Below, piece after piece: positions 43,752 through 53,272 of a DNA stretch of 64,000 nt. The stretch is from positions 62,001-126,000 of the forward strand of contig JADJAE010000008.1 in NCBI GenBank assembly GCA_016704445.1. The letters are read 5' to 3'. Source of the DNA: Deltaproteobacteria bacterium (GTDB taxonomy: Bacteria > Myxococcota_A > Polyangia > Polyangiales > Ga0077539). A program made the translations under genes and the position numbers. Within the stretch, counting starts at the first letter, position 1; each line of letters starts with the position of its first letter. The notes under the pieces were generated by a model. That model worked only from the letters and a program-made list of their open reading frames with translations, was not told where the DNA came from and did no database searches.

Positions 43752-44642
43752 TCAGCGCGAGGCGTCGGAAGCGGCGACGCGCTCCAAGGCAAGGCGAGGC
43801 CCGGCGAAGGAGGAAGGTGCGTCCTCGCAGGCGAGGTGCTCGCCGCCCCGGAGCGCCTGACGGCTGCACCGACCGCGGTAGCTGCGGGCGATGGAGTCCG
43901 CGGTGGATGCGGCGGTCACGGGCCCCGTGGTGACGTCGCAGAGCGTGACCGTCGGCCCGAGGGTGACGGTCGAGAAGCCCGCACGGGCGAGGTAGTCCGT
44001 GCAGCGGACGGGGACCGCGACGGGCGCCTCGAAGCGCACCTCCAGGCGAGCGCTGGGGACGCTCCCGACCTGGAGGGTGATGCCCGAGGCGCAGACCACC
44101 CGGTTGCCTCCCTCGCGCACGTCCAGCGGGCCGCAGTCGCCCGCGGCGGCGGCGATCGCGTAGAGGTCGTCCTGGCCGCTGGCGCCAGACGAGGCCTCGA
44201 CCTGCCGCACGGTGGAGACCGCAGCGGGGAGCGCGCGGCGGCGGGCGTTGGGAGAGAGCGCCTCGAAGCGAGCCTCGACGGCGCCTCGGGCCCCGCGCAC
44301 CAGGCGCAGCATCGGCCGGTCGCCCGCGACGGCGGCGACGCCGGAGCCGTGGTGCGAGCGGTACCGGAGCCGTAGCTCGTTGCCGCTGGACTCGACGCTG
44401 GCGACGTAGACCCCGGCGGCCTGGTTTCCGCGGACGACCACGACCGCGCGGTCCGTCCCGAGGACAAGGTCCCAGGTCCAGCGCTGGGAGGCGCCCGAGG
44501 ACTCGGTGATGCGATAGACGGTGGCCCATGCTGTAGGCGCCGATACGGGCGCGGGCTGGGCGCTGGCCTCGCGGGGAGCGAGGGGCAACGCCGCGGTGGC
44601 GAGGGTGCAGAGGAGAAGGGCCAGGCGGGTCGGGGAGCTCAT
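43752..44642 (-). CDS. Exported protein of unknown function
   Basis: 296 residues with a cleavable signal peptide ending REASAQ. The rest is beta-rich (WTWDLVLGTDRAVVVVRG, ELRLRYRSH, MLRLVRGARG), with Cys residues (at least six) likely forming disulphides. No known family. ATG 44642 was chosen because it begins the signal peptide. The phosphofructokinase gene lies upstream on the same strand, 47 bp away. Confidence 0.65.
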   Translation of the reverse strand: MSSPTRLALLLCTLATAALPLAPREASAQPAPVSAPTAWATVYRITESSGASQRWTWDLVLGTDRAVVVVRGNQAAGVYVASVESSGNELRLRYRSHHGSGVAAVAGDRPMLRLVRGARGAVEARFEALSPNARRRALPAAVSTVRQVEASSGASGQDDLYAIAAAAGDCGPLDVREGGNRVVCASGITLQVGSVPSARLEVRFEAPVAVPVRCTDYLARAGFSTVTLGPTVTLCDVTTGPVTAASTADSIARSYRGRCSRQALRGGEHLACEDAPSSFAGPRLALERVAASDASR

Positions 44643-44689
44643 CGTGCGAAGTTGTACACGAGGCGCGGGGGCGATCTTTGGTGGGGCGT

Positions 44690-45784
44690 TCAGCGCGCGA
44701 TGATGGGCTCCACCTCGCGGTAGACCCGGCGACGCCACTGCGCGAGGGCGGTCTCGCCTCGCATCAGCTTCGCCGTCTCCTCCAGCACCGTCGGGATGGG
44801 CGTGAGCACCACGTTGGGATCGTAGGGCGTCGCCGGCCCCGGCGCCCCGGCCCCGAGCCACCCCGCCATGAAGCCGGTGTCCCCCGCGGCGAGGCCCCGC
44901 ACGGCGGCGTTGGAGAGCCGCGCTCCCAGCAGGCGGTCGAAGGCCGACGGCGAGCCGCCTCGCACGACGTGACCGAGCACCGTGATGCGCGTGTCGACGT
45001 CCGGCAGCAGCTCCGCGATGCGCGCCTCCACGGCGGCCTTGAGGCGGTTGAGGTCGACCTTCGCGCCCTCGGCCTTGATCACCAGCACCCGACGCCTCGC
45101 GGCCTCTCCCTCGTAGGCCCGGTGGATCACGTTGACCACGTGCTCGATGCGATCGTCCTCGGTCTTGTCGACCTCGGGCACCAGCACCGCGTCGGCGCCT
45201 GCGGCGATGCCGCTGGTCATCGCGAGGTAGCCGCAGTCGCGCCCCATCACCTCGATGAAGAAGGTGCGCCGGTGCGCGCTCGCCGTGTCGTAGATGCGGT
45301 CGATGGCCTCGACGATGGTGTTCATCGCCGTGTCGACGCCGATGGCCATCGCGGTGCACGCGAGGTCGTTGTCGATGGACGCCGGGACGCCCGCCACCGC
45401 GAGCGCCCTCCCGGACGCCGTGGGCACGCCCGCGATGGAGTTCGCGCCCGCGAGCGAGCCGTTGCCGCCGATGACCAGCAGGCCCTCGATGCCCATGGCG
45501 AGCACCTGCTCCCTCGCCCTCGCCTGCCCCTGCGCGGTCGGAAACACCTTGGAGCGCGCGGTGCCCAGGATCGTCCCTCCCCGGCGCGCGGCCTCGTCGA
45601 GCGCGCCGAGGTCCACCGGGCGCAGCCGCCCGTCCAGCAGCCCCGTGTAGCCGTCCTCCACGCCCACCACGTCGAAGCCCATCTCGACGCCCACCCGGGC
45701 CGCCGCGCGCAGGGCCGCGTTCATCCCCGGCGCGTCGCCGCCCGACGTGAGCACCGCCAGTCGATCACCTCGCTGTAGAGCCAT
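44690..45784 (-). CDS. pfkA: 6-phosphofructokinase (altered metal residue)
   Basis: 364 residues. Phosphorylates fructose 6-phosphate in glycolysis. Family motifs are present: LTSGGDAPGMNA, IDND with the catalytic Asp, FFIEVMGRDCGYLA, VLGHVVRGGSPSAFDR. Two changes stand out. The phosphate-donor loop is GGNGS with Asn108 where ATP-type enzymes have Asp (GGDGS) and pyrophosphate types have GGDDS. Also, PASIDND has Ser where PKTIDND has Thr, and the Lys is missing. The donor (ATP or pyrophosphate) is therefore unclear. The C-terminus is longer than in E. coli by about 40 residues. Confidence 0.88.
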   Translation of the reverse strand: MALQRGDRLAVLTSGGDAPGMNAALRAAARVGVEMGFDVVGVEDGYTGLLDGRLRPVDLGALDEAARRGGTILGTARSKVFPTAQGQARAREQVLAMGIEGLLVIGGNGSLAGANSIAGVPTASGRALAVAGVPASIDNDLACTAMAIGVDTAMNTIVEAIDRIYDTASAHRRTFFIEVMGRDCGYLAMTSGIAAGADAVLVPEVDKTEDDRIEHVVNVIHRAYEGEAARRRVLVIKAEGAKVDLNRLKAAVEARIAELLPDVDTRITVLGHVVRGGSPSAFDRLLGARLSNAAVRGLAAGDTGFMAGWLGAGAPGPATPYDPNVVLTPIPTVLEETAKLMRGETALAQWRRRVYREVEPIIAR

Positions 45785-45808
45785 CGGCAGAGTCCTCCGC
45801 CCGCGAGG

Positions 45809-46432
45809 TTACCGCGGTCGGCGCCGGCGTGTGCTCACCCCCTCCGATGGGCTGTTGAGCCGGATCGCCTCGCCCTGCACCGAGACGTCATCCGTCGCCG
45901 TGACCTCCACCCCGCCGCGCCTCGCGTGCAGGGCGATCGCGTCGGCGCTGAGCCTCAGCTTCCCTGGCAGCTCGATCGAAGCGTCCATCGACAGCAGCCG
46001 CACCACCGGCCCCTCGGGCGACTGGCGCAGCTCCACCAGCGGGGCGCCGTCCGAGCCCAGCACCCGCAGCGACTCGCCCTGCGCCAGCGAGAGCACCGGA
46101 CCGCGCTCCTCCGCCGGGCGCGCCGCGAAGCCGTCGATCACGCCGGTCACCACCGGCTCGTCCTCGTGCGCCATCGTCACCAGCAGCACCCGGTCGCCCT
46201 CGCGCACCGCGACGCCCTGGAGCGTCGGAACCCAGCGATCGCGCGGCCCTCCCGTCGCGTCGGTCCAGCGCACCCGCACCCGCCCCTGGAGCGTGGGGTG
46301 ACGGTCGTCGACGCACTCGCCCATGCATGGGGGCGACACCGCCGCGCTGCGGGCGGGCGACACCGCGAGGTCGAGGTCTTCGAGGGTCACGGTGGTCGCG
46401 CCGCGCGGGCGCTCGTCGCGATGGGGCATCAC
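45809..46432 (-). CDS. DUF6484 protein, VgrG-spike accessory
   Basis: 207 residues. No signal peptide. The pattern CVDDRHPTLQGRVRVRW with DRWVPTLQG and VREGDRVLLV describes an OB-like barrel as in gp5/VgrG spikes. A short beta region follows in which LRLSADAIALHARRGGVEVTATDD resembles spike repeats. DUF6484 genes are found in T6SS clusters of Myxococcota. The function is inferred from context. It is located between phosphofructokinase and the penta-haem cytochrome, not in an obvious T6SS operon. Confidence 0.7.
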   Translation of the reverse strand: MMPHRDERPRGATTVTLEDLDLAVSPARSAAVSPPCMGECVDDRHPTLQGRVRVRWTDATGGPRDRWVPTLQGVAVREGDRVLLVTMAHEDEPVVTGVIDGFAARPAEERGPVLSLAQGESLRVLGSDGAPLVELRQSPEGPVVRLLSMDASIELPGKLRLSADAIALHARRGGVEVTATDDVSVQGEAIRLNSPSEGVSTRRRRPR

Positions 46433-46485
46433 CCGCGAGGGTACACGGCTCCACCGCGACCACGGATCGACCTTCGACCGCCGCG

Positions 46486-48354
46486 CTACGGCACGGTCGC
46501 ACTCGCGGCAGCGACCACCCGTGGAACAGGAGCGTGGGCCTCAGCCATGATGCCGAAGCGCTCGCCCGCTGCGGTGGTCCCGTCGCGCACCGCCTCCACG
46601 GCGCCCGGCGGCACCGACTGGAACAACAGCTCCACCTCGACGCGCGAGGGCGTCCACCCCGACGCGGTGATCCGGTAGCGCACGGCGTCCGCACCGGGGA
46701 CGAAGTCCGCGTCACCGGCCACGCCCGCGGCCGAGGTCAGCCGTGCGTCGGGGTGATCGCTGCGCCAACCCAGCGGGAGGATGCGGTTGTCCTTGAGATA
46801 GCGCTCCGCGCGGAGGAGCACGTGCGTCGGCCGCCCCGCGCCGTCAGCCATCACCGTCTCGTACACCTGCGTGTCTTCCTCGCGGGCGACCTCGCGGTAG
46901 TGAGGGCGCACGACGTCCTCCGACACCTCCAGCGAGCGGCCGTCGCGGGCGACCAGGCGACCTCGCGCGTCAGCGCGGCCCGACTCCCAGCGCACCGCCC
47001 CCGCCGCGTCGAGCACGCGCACGTGCAGCCACGCGCGGCGCGAAGGGTACCCCGTCGGGAATCGGTGGCCCGCCATGTTGGCGACGCGCACCGTGAAGGC
47101 CCAGGCGCCCCCCTCGGCGGTCGGCGCGTTGACCTGCACCGTCGCAGCGCCGCGGAGCATCGCCTCGGCGAGCGCGGCCCCCTCGCGGAGCTCGGCAGGC
47201 GACGACACCGCGCCTGTCCAGGCCGACTCGTCGGCGAGGAGCGAGAGCATGTACGCGTTGGCCCCCACGAAGATGTGGCGACCGATGGGGCTCCGCGCGG
47301 AGAGCATCCGCGGGCGGTTCGAGAGCAGCGTGCGAATCTCCACCCCCGCGGCGTCGCGCGTGGGCATGTGGCACCCCTGGCAGGTCATCGGCGTGGCCCC
47401 GGGCGTCCCCTCGGCGCGGAAGGCCGAGTTGCGCCACTCGAGGTACGGCGCCTGCTCCGCGAACTCTGGCCCCGTCGGATTTCCCAGCGCATCGAGGCTG
47501 CGCGTGATCACCGTGTGGCAGCTCCCGCAGAGCGCCGAGCTGGTCATGTGGGTGGCCTGCGTCGGCGTGTAGTTCACCGCGTTCTGCATCGGCATGGCGA
47601 AGGGCGCGGCGTGCGGGCCGAAGATGCGTCGGCCCGTGTCGACCACGAAGCCTCCGGTGAAGCTGCCTGCGGTGCCGAGGCCCTCCGCGGTGATCTGGTG
47701 ACAACCCGTGCACCCGACGCCCTCCCGCGCGAGGTGCGCGGCGGCCGTCGTCCCGCGCGTGACATCGTCGAGGTGGAGGCGCCCCCCGGTGTCCTCGATC
47801 GCGATCGCCCCCTGCGGCGCGTGGCAGCGGGTGCAGGTGCGCTCGATATAGGCGCGACCGACGGGCTGCGCGGCGATCTCGTGTTCAAGGGCGGCGAGCC
47901 AGTACGGGTCGCGCGCCGACATGGACATCATCGACGTGCGCCAGAGCCGCGGCGGGCTCACGTCTCGTCCCGCCGAGTCGGTCAACACGCCCGTCGCCTG
48001 CGCGTGGCAGCTCTCACACTGCTCGTGCGTCATGAAGCGCCCCTGCGACGCGGCGCTGTGCGGGGGCAGCGGCGCGAGGGCGGCCACGGCAGGTTGGTCC
48101 GAAGGGATCACGTCTTGCGCGATGGGTACGTCTCGCACTGCGGGGACGTCCTGCCCGACGGGGACGTCCTGCCCAACGGGAACGTCCTGCCCGACGGGAA
48201 CGTCCTGCCCAACGGGAACGTCCTGCATGACAGCCACGTCCTGCCCGACCGGGACGTCCTGCCCGACCGGCACGTCCGCGGGCGGCGTCCCCCCGTTGCT
48301 TCCCGTGCATCCGCTCAGGGTCATCAGCCACCACGCAGCGCGAGTCGCTCTCAT
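46486..48354 (-). CDS. Penta-haem c-type cytochrome lipoprotein
   Basis: 622 residues. A lipoprotein signal ends MTLSGC. A DVPVGQ-type repeat spacer of about 60 residues follows. The haem domain has five CxxCH motifs: CESCH, CTRCH, CTGCH, CGSCH and CQGCH, over about residues 110-300. The final 300 residues are beta-rich, with SRRAWLHVRVLD and a late region without haem sites. The layout resembles multihaem proteins used in periplasmic or surface electron transfer; a specific reaction cannot be given. ATG 48354 begins the signal peptide. Divergent from the FHA gene. Confidence 0.82.
   Translation of the reverse strand: MRATRAAWWLMTLSGCTGSNGGTPPADVPVGQDVPVGQDVAVMQDVPVGQDVPVGQDVPVGQDVPVGQDVPAVRDVPIAQDVIPSDQPAVAALAPLPPHSAASQGRFMTHEQCESCHAQATGVLTDSAGRDVSPPRLWRTSMMSMSARDPYWLAALEHEIAAQPVGRAYIERTCTRCHAPQGAIAIEDTGGRLHLDDVTRGTTAAAHLAREGVGCTGCHQITAEGLGTAGSFTGGFVVDTGRRIFGPHAAPFAMPMQNAVNYTPTQATHMTSSALCGSCHTVITRSLDALGNPTGPEFAEQAPYLEWRNSAFRAEGTPGATPMTCQGCHMPTRDAAGVEIRTLLSNRPRMLSARSPIGRHIFVGANAYMLSLLADESAWTGAVSSPAELREGAALAEAMLRGAATVQVNAPTAEGGAWAFTVRVANMAGHRFPTGYPSRRAWLHVRVLDAAGAVRWESGRADARGRLVARDGRSLEVSEDVVRPHYREVAREEDTQVYETVMADGAGRPTHVLLRAERYLKDNRILPLGWRSDHPDARLTSAAGVAGDADFVPGADAVRYRITASGWTPSRVEVELLFQSVPPGAVEAVRDGTTAAGERFGIMAEAHAPVPRVVAAASATVP
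48145..48278 (-). repeat. 18-bp coding tandem repeats (DVPVGQ spacer)
   Basis: Repeats of the form GACGTCCTGCCCGACGGG, seven or eight units, most of them with only one or two differences. They encode the spacer between the lipid anchor and the haem domain. One unit has drifted (DVAVMQ). Confidence 0.8.
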
Positions 48355-48541
48355 TGGGATTCTCCTGAACGGCGTACCGCATCGCCCGTGACCATCCCTC
48401 CGGCCTGATGAGGGATCAGCGCTGGAGAGGATCGAGTCGCACGCTCGACGCCTCCTTCCGAGGTTGTCACGGCGATCACGATGTCAAGACCTCTCGACGG
48501 ATTGACCCTCGCCCTCGCCCTCGCCGAAGCTCCTCCGTCTC

Positions 48542-49819
48542 GTGGGAACCCTCCTCGTCGAAGTCCTCAACCTCGAAGGCAACGCCCGCGACACGAGGGC
48601 CTTCCCGGCGGCCCTGGTGCGCGTCGGCCGCAACCGCGTCAACGACCTGGTGCTGCCCCACCCGGCGATCTCGCAGTTTCATTGCCACCTGCTGGTGGAG
48701 GGCGGCGCGGTGCTGCTCGTCCCGGGGCGAGCGACCAACGCGGTCACGGTCAACGGCCGCGAGGTGGCGCAGGGTCAGCGCACCCCGCTCGACGCTCGGG
48801 CCGAGGTGAGCCTCGGGCCGATCACCCTCCGCTGCACCCTCGACCCCATGGACTACCAGAGCCCCGACGTGGCGCCGGAGTGGCTCTCCGACCGCTTCTC
48901 CTGGGCGCCCGACCGCAAGGCCCCGGCCATCCCCGAGACGGTGACCTACAACCCCGCGGCGATGCGCGCCTACGCCGAGGCGCTCGAGACCTCCCGCGGA
49001 GGAGCCCCCGCCCCGACGCCCTCCGCCCCGAAGGTCGACCCCCTCGTGGCCGTGCTCGAACGCCGCCGCGTGGCCTCCGACGAGGCCGCTGCCATCGTAC
49101 GAGACCGCCTCGACGCGGCGCTCCCTTCGGCGCGCTCGTCGCTGCTGCGCGTGCTGCTCACCGAGCACCCGGAGCTCGGGACGCTGGAGCCCGTGCGCGC
49201 CCTGGGCGTCGAGCACGGGGTGACCACCGAGGACGCCCTCGCGGAGCACTCGCTGCTGCGCCTGCGACAGGTGGCTCACCGCTACGGCGCAGCGCCCCCG
49301 GCGACGGCGGCGGACGTCGACGACGTGGTGCTGCGCCTAGCGGCGGCGCTCGACGGGATGGCCGACGCGCTCATCGCGCTGCGCGCCGTGCTCGAACCGA
49401 GGGCCTTCGTGGAGGCCGCCGCCCACGGAGGAGCGGGCGACGGGCTGCGCGGCGACGAGAGCGCGGTGCTGCTGCGCTGGCTCTTCGCGGCGGACGCTCC
49501 CATCGCCGCCAAGGTGCTCGGGCTGCGGCAGCTCGCCGCGGAGCTGGCCGAGCGGCCGGGGCAGCTCACCGGGGCGGTGATCGAGGGGGTGCGCGCGTTG
49601 CTCGACAGGCTGAGCCCCTACGCGCTGGAGCAGGAGCTCGCGGCGATGCGACCGGGCGCGGCGCTCGACGCGCAGGCGCAGGCGGGGCTCTGGCAGCACT
49701 GGCGCTCGCTCTTCGGCTGGTACGCGGCCAACGGGAGGGAGCTGCAGGCGACGGTGTTCGGGAGGGCCTTCTCGGAGTCGCTGCTGCGCGACGCCGGGGT
49801 GCGCTGGGAGCAGGGCTGA
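48542..49819 (+). CDS. FHA-domain T6SS-associated protein
   Basis: 425 residues. An N-terminal FHA domain at about 1-105 (LVRVGRNRVNDLVL, ISQFHCHLLV, a phosphothreonine-binding fold) is followed by a linker and a long helical C-terminal part of about 250 residues (WQHWRSLFGWYAANG), as in T6SS FHA proteins that work with a kinase to switch on firing. It is convergent with vgrG, three bases apart. The start is GTG at 48542, just after non-coding sequence. The partner kinase is not adjacent, although two kinases lie elsewhere in this window. Confidence 0.8.
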   Translation: MGTLLVEVLNLEGNARDTRAFPAALVRVGRNRVNDLVLPHPAISQFHCHLLVEGGAVLLVPGRATNAVTVNGREVAQGQRTPLDARAEVSLGPITLRCTLDPMDYQSPDVAPEWLSDRFSWAPDRKAPAIPETVTYNPAAMRAYAEALETSRGGAPAPTPSAPKVDPLVAVLERRRVASDEAAAIVRDRLDAALPSARSSLLRVLLTEHPELGTLEPVRALGVEHGVTTEDALAEHSLLRLRQVAHRYGAAPPATAADVDDVVLRLAAALDGMADALIALRAVLEPRAFVEAAAHGGAGDGLRGDESAVLLRWLFAADAPIAAKVLGLRQLAAELAERPGQLTGAVIEGVRALLDRLSPYALEQELAAMRPGAALDAQAQAGLWQHWRSLFGWYAANGRELQATVFGRAFSESLLRDAGVRWEQG

Positions 49820-49822
49820 CGG

Positions 49823-52402
49823 CTACGGGTTGAGCTTGATGGTTCCGCCCCGGACGATGACCTCCGAGGGCTTGAGCTCCATCGAGCTCTGGCCGCACGT
49901 GGCCTTGATGGACTTCGAGCCGGTGACCGTCACGGTGCCATCGGGCAGCAGCACGACGGTCGACCCGCCGCACTCGATGCGCACCTGCAGCACGCTCTCG
50001 ACCTTCATCCCATCGGGGTCGAAGGTGACGCTCGCCTCCCGTCCGGCGGGCTTCCCCGGTCGGGCGGGCGTATCCCCTCCGCGGACGATCTCGAAGACGT
50101 TGGCCGCGTCCAACTGGACCGACGGAGCCATCATCCCGATCGAGGCGTCCGACATGACCGTGTAGCCGTCGCGGACGTGCGTGTAGCTGATCCCGTTGAC
50201 CGTGAGCTCGTCCTTCGCTTGGATGGTCGTGTCGCGCCCCTTCCCGCTGACGACGCGCTCCTCCCGGCCATCGATGCGCACGCGGTGTTCGCCCACCACG
50301 CTCTGCGTGTCATCGCCGAGCACCTTCGCCTCGCGGTCGCGCCGCACCAGCAGCTGGTCATCCCGGTCGATGACCCCCTTGCGATCGCGCTGCACCCGCA
50401 CGCTCTGATCGACGCCGATGCTCTCGGTCTGCGAGGCGTCGACGGTGTTCGACTGCGCGGCGTGCACGTGCGTCGCGTGGTCGTGCAGCACCTCCTCGCG
50501 CAGGTCGCGCTCCGCCCGGAGGAAGACCTCCTCCCGGCCCGACTGGTCCTGGAAGCTGAGCTCGTTGTAGTGCGCGGGGTCACCGCCCGGGGTGCTCTGC
50601 GTGCGGATCACCGAGCGCGTCACCGCCTCGGGTCGCTCCAGGTCGTAGGGCGGCGGGTGCGTGCCGTTGTAGACCCCGCCGGTGATGAGCGGACGATCGG
50701 GGTCGCCGTCGATGAACTGCAGCACCACCTCCATGTCCTTGCGCGGAACGAACACGAACCCGAACCCGTTGCCCGCCCACGCCTGCGCCACGCGCACCCA
50801 CGCCCGCTGCGCGTCCTCCGGCGATCGCCCGTCGCGCTCCCAGTGGAAGCGCACCCGCACCCGCCCGTAGTGCTCCGTCTCCACCTCGTCGCCGCCCGCG
50901 CTCACCACCCTCGCCGTCTGCGGACCATGGATCCGCGCCCTCCGGTGCCGCAGCTCCGGCCGCACGCTCACCGTCGACGGGACGCACGTCACCTCGTTGC
51001 GGTACGGCTCCTCTCTACCCCCGCGGTGCTCGTCTCGGGTCTCCTCCGCCGCCGCGCAGCGGTGACGCACCTCGGTCACGAGGTACTCCTGCTCCATCGC
51101 CTCGACCCGGTGGCCCTCCAGGCGAAAGAGCATCCCCGGCCGCAGCGCGGTGACCGATCCTTCGCCGGTGAAGGTGCGCGCCCGCTGCAGGTGGCGCTGC
51201 GCCTCCAGCGTCGCGCGGTGCGCCACGTCGTTGCGCTCGTAGGCGTGGTCGCCCGCGTCGTAGCGGTCGAAGATCACGTCCGCCGGGTGCACGTACACCT
51301 CGCGATCGATGCCCGCCGGGTCGGCGCTTCGGTTCTCGTGCACCACGCGCAGGCTGGGGTTGGTCCAGTCGTAGTCCATGGCCACGGCGCTGGTGGGGGT
51401 GAGCGCGCTCGCCGCCTCGAAGCGGCGCAGCGACTCGTGGCGGTGCGTGTCGTGCTCCTCGTCGGTGACCGCGATGCGCCGGCCGTCGGGCCCATCGAAG
51501 CCCGTGAAGGCCTGAGCGCCATCGAAGAAGACCACCTCTTCGTGCGCCTCGCCCTCGACGATGAGGTACCCGATGCCCTCCTCGGCCAGGATGCGCTCGA
51601 CGAACTCCAGGTCGCTCTCGCGGTACTGCACGCAGTGCTCCCGCACCGGCAGCGCCCGCTGTATGGCGAAGCGCACCGTGCGTCGGTACGGCCGCAGCGC
51701 CTCCTCGACGACCGCGCGCACCACCTGCTCGACGGTCTTCCCCTCGAAGACGCGCGAGTCCCTCCGCTGAGAGAGCGCCCACAGCGCCGGGACCAGCGTG
51801 ACCTTCGCGTGGGCCTTGTGGTCGCGCACCCCGAGCGCCTCGACGCGCGACACGATTCCCTGCACCCGCCGGGAGCGACCGTCGCGGGTGAGCGAGAAGG
51901 TCGCGTCTCGCCCCAGCAGCAACGCCGGGTCCGCGTCGGCGTGCTCGCAGGTGAGCTCGAGCTCCGTCACCGTCACCCGCGACAGCCCCTCTCGCACCTC
52001 CGCGCGCCGCATCCTCCATGGACGGTGCGTCCCCGCGCTCTCGAAGTGCCACTCCACCGGCGGCAGCCGCCGCGCCTCGCTCTCCTGCTCCGCCGCCCTC
52101 TCCCGCAGGGTCTCGTAGGCGTGAATCCCCTCCGACACCGCGCCGATCGCCGAGCTCGCCGCCCGCATCCCCGACGCGACGCCTCGCGCGACGGGCGACC
52201 GGTTCACCGCGCCCTCCAGGTCCGCGAACTCGCCGCCCAGCTCCAGCGCCGGCCGCAGCACGTCGCCTACGTTGCGCGCCTCGGCGAGGCGCCGCACCCG
52301 CTCGGCGTCCGTCGCCGCCCGCGCGGCCGCCTCCTCGGCCGTGTGCGCGCCCTCCGCGAAGTCCTCCGCCGTCCCATCCCCACGTCGCTCGCCATTCGAC
52401 AT
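49823..52402 (-). CDS. vgrG: VgrG spike protein with N-terminal helical extension
   Basis: 859 residues. Residues 1-105 are a helical, acidic extension (FAEGAHTAEEAAARAATDAERV and similar) not found in ordinary VgrG. The gp27-like core begins at about 110 (EWHFESAGTHRPWRM). It includes QYRESDLEFVERILAEEGIGYL and VTEVRHRC. It leads to the gp5-like OB region (YGRVRVRFHWERDG, WAGNGFGFVFVPRKDMEV, GVYNGTHPPP). A long beta-helix needle then ends in GGTIKLNP. It punctures target cells and carries cargo. The ATG 52402 is chosen because in-frame sequence before it is not protein-like. The extension may be a cargo dock or internal effector. Confidence 0.9.
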   Translation of the reverse strand: MSNGERRGDGTAEDFAEGAHTAEEAAARAATDAERVRRLAEARNVGDVLRPALELGGEFADLEGAVNRSPVARGVASGMRAASSAIGAVSEGIHAYETLRERAAEQESEARRLPPVEWHFESAGTHRPWRMRRAEVREGLSRVTVTELELTCEHADADPALLLGRDATFSLTRDGRSRRVQGIVSRVEALGVRDHKAHAKVTLVPALWALSQRRDSRVFEGKTVEQVVRAVVEEALRPYRRTVRFAIQRALPVREHCVQYRESDLEFVERILAEEGIGYLIVEGEAHEEVVFFDGAQAFTGFDGPDGRRIAVTDEEHDTHRHESLRRFEAASALTPTSAVAMDYDWTNPSLRVVHENRSADPAGIDREVYVHPADVIFDRYDAGDHAYERNDVAHRATLEAQRHLQRARTFTGEGSVTALRPGMLFRLEGHRVEAMEQEYLVTEVRHRCAAAEETRDEHRGGREEPYRNEVTCVPSTVSVRPELRHRRARIHGPQTARVVSAGGDEVETEHYGRVRVRFHWERDGRSPEDAQRAWVRVAQAWAGNGFGFVFVPRKDMEVVLQFIDGDPDRPLITGGVYNGTHPPPYDLERPEAVTRSVIRTQSTPGGDPAHYNELSFQDQSGREEVFLRAERDLREEVLHDHATHVHAAQSNTVDASQTESIGVDQSVRVQRDRKGVIDRDDQLLVRRDREAKVLGDDTQSVVGEHRVRIDGREERVVSGKGRDTTIQAKDELTVNGISYTHVRDGYTVMSDASIGMMAPSVQLDAANVFEIVRGGDTPARPGKPAGREASVTFDPDGMKVESVLQVRIECGGSTVVLLPDGTVTVTGSKSIKATCGQSSMELKPSEVIVRGGTIKLNP

Positions 52403-52489
52403 AGCCCGCGATGATGCCACCGCCCACCGCGGCCACGAAGCGCCGCGTGCCCATTGCGACGCGCCCATGGATCACGGTGTCATCGCGCG

Positions 52490-53272
52490 ATGAGCGAACC
52501 CACGTTGACCCTCGAGACCCGCGGCCACGTCCTGCTGGTGGGCCTGTCCCGCGCGGCGAAGCGCAACGCCTTCAACCTCCAGATGCTGCGCGAGCTCGCG
52601 GCCGCCTATGGCAGGCTGGAGGACGACCCCGAGCTGCGCTGCCTGGTGCTCTTCGCCCACGGCGACCACTTCACCGCGGGCCTCGACCTCGCCGAGGTGG
52701 GTCCGCACGTGGCGTCGGGCGGCGAGCTCCACGTCGAGGGCGGCGTCGACCCGCTCGACCTCGCGGGGCGGCGTCGGGTGAAGCCCGTGGTGATGGCCGT
52801 GCAGGGCTACTGCTACACCATCGGCGTCGAGCTCTCGCTCGCGGCCGACGTGGTCGTGGCGTCGCGCGACGCGAGGTTCACGCAGTTCGAGGTGCGCCGG
52901 GGGATCATGCCCTTCGGCGGCGCGACGCTGCGCTTCGCCCAGGTGGCGGGCTACCAGAACGCGATGCGGTACATCCTCACCGGCGACGTCTTCGACGCCG
53001 AGGAGGCGCAGCGCATCGGCGTGGTGCAGGAGCTCACCGACCCCGGGCAGCAGGTGGAGCGGGCGATCGCGCTGGGCGAGAGCATCGCGAAGCAGGCGCC
53101 GCTCGCGGTGCAGGCGTCGAGGGCCAACGCGAAGCTCGCGATGGAGCAGGGGCACGCGGCGGCCTACGCGGCGCTGATGACGAAGGCGCGCGCGCTGATG
53201 GCGACGGAGGACGCGGCGGAGGGGCTGCGGTCGTTCATGGAGCGGCGCGAGGCGGACTTCCGGGGGCGGTGA
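52490..53272 (+). CDS. Enoyl-CoA hydratase/isomerase (crotonase) family protein
   Basis: 260 residues. It has the crotonase core (VGLSRAAKRNAFN, HFTAGLDL for the first oxyanion loop, GYCYTIGVELSLAADVVVAS for the second, and FQVRRGIMPFG-like ending). It acts on acyl-CoA in the cytosol. The usual catalytic Glu pair of enoyl-CoA hydratase is not clearly present, so isomerase or hydrolase activity is possible. Divergent from vgrG with an 87-bp gap. The start ATG 52490 was chosen because sequence upstream is non-coding. Confidence 0.82.
   Translation: MSEPTLTLETRGHVLLVGLSRAAKRNAFNLQMLRELAAAYGRLEDDPELRCLVLFAHGDHFTAGLDLAEVGPHVASGGELHVEGGVDPLDLAGRRRVKPVVMAVQGYCYTIGVELSLAADVVVASRDARFTQFEVRRGIMPFGGATLRFAQVAGYQNAMRYILTGDVFDAEEAQRIGVVQELTDPGQQVERAIALGESIAKQAPLAVQASRANAKLAMEQGHAAAYAALMTKARALMATEDAAEGLRSFMERREADFRGR

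Noticed and set aside
40768..44529. 1253-residue minus-strand open frame
   Set aside because: It is a composite shadow of four genes, Arg-rich and with no domain, and it crosses convergent gene ends.
45809..46432. Degraded VgrG fragment
   Set aside because: The frame is intact, with its own start and stop, and the pattern fits the DUF6484 family better than a piece of VgrG.
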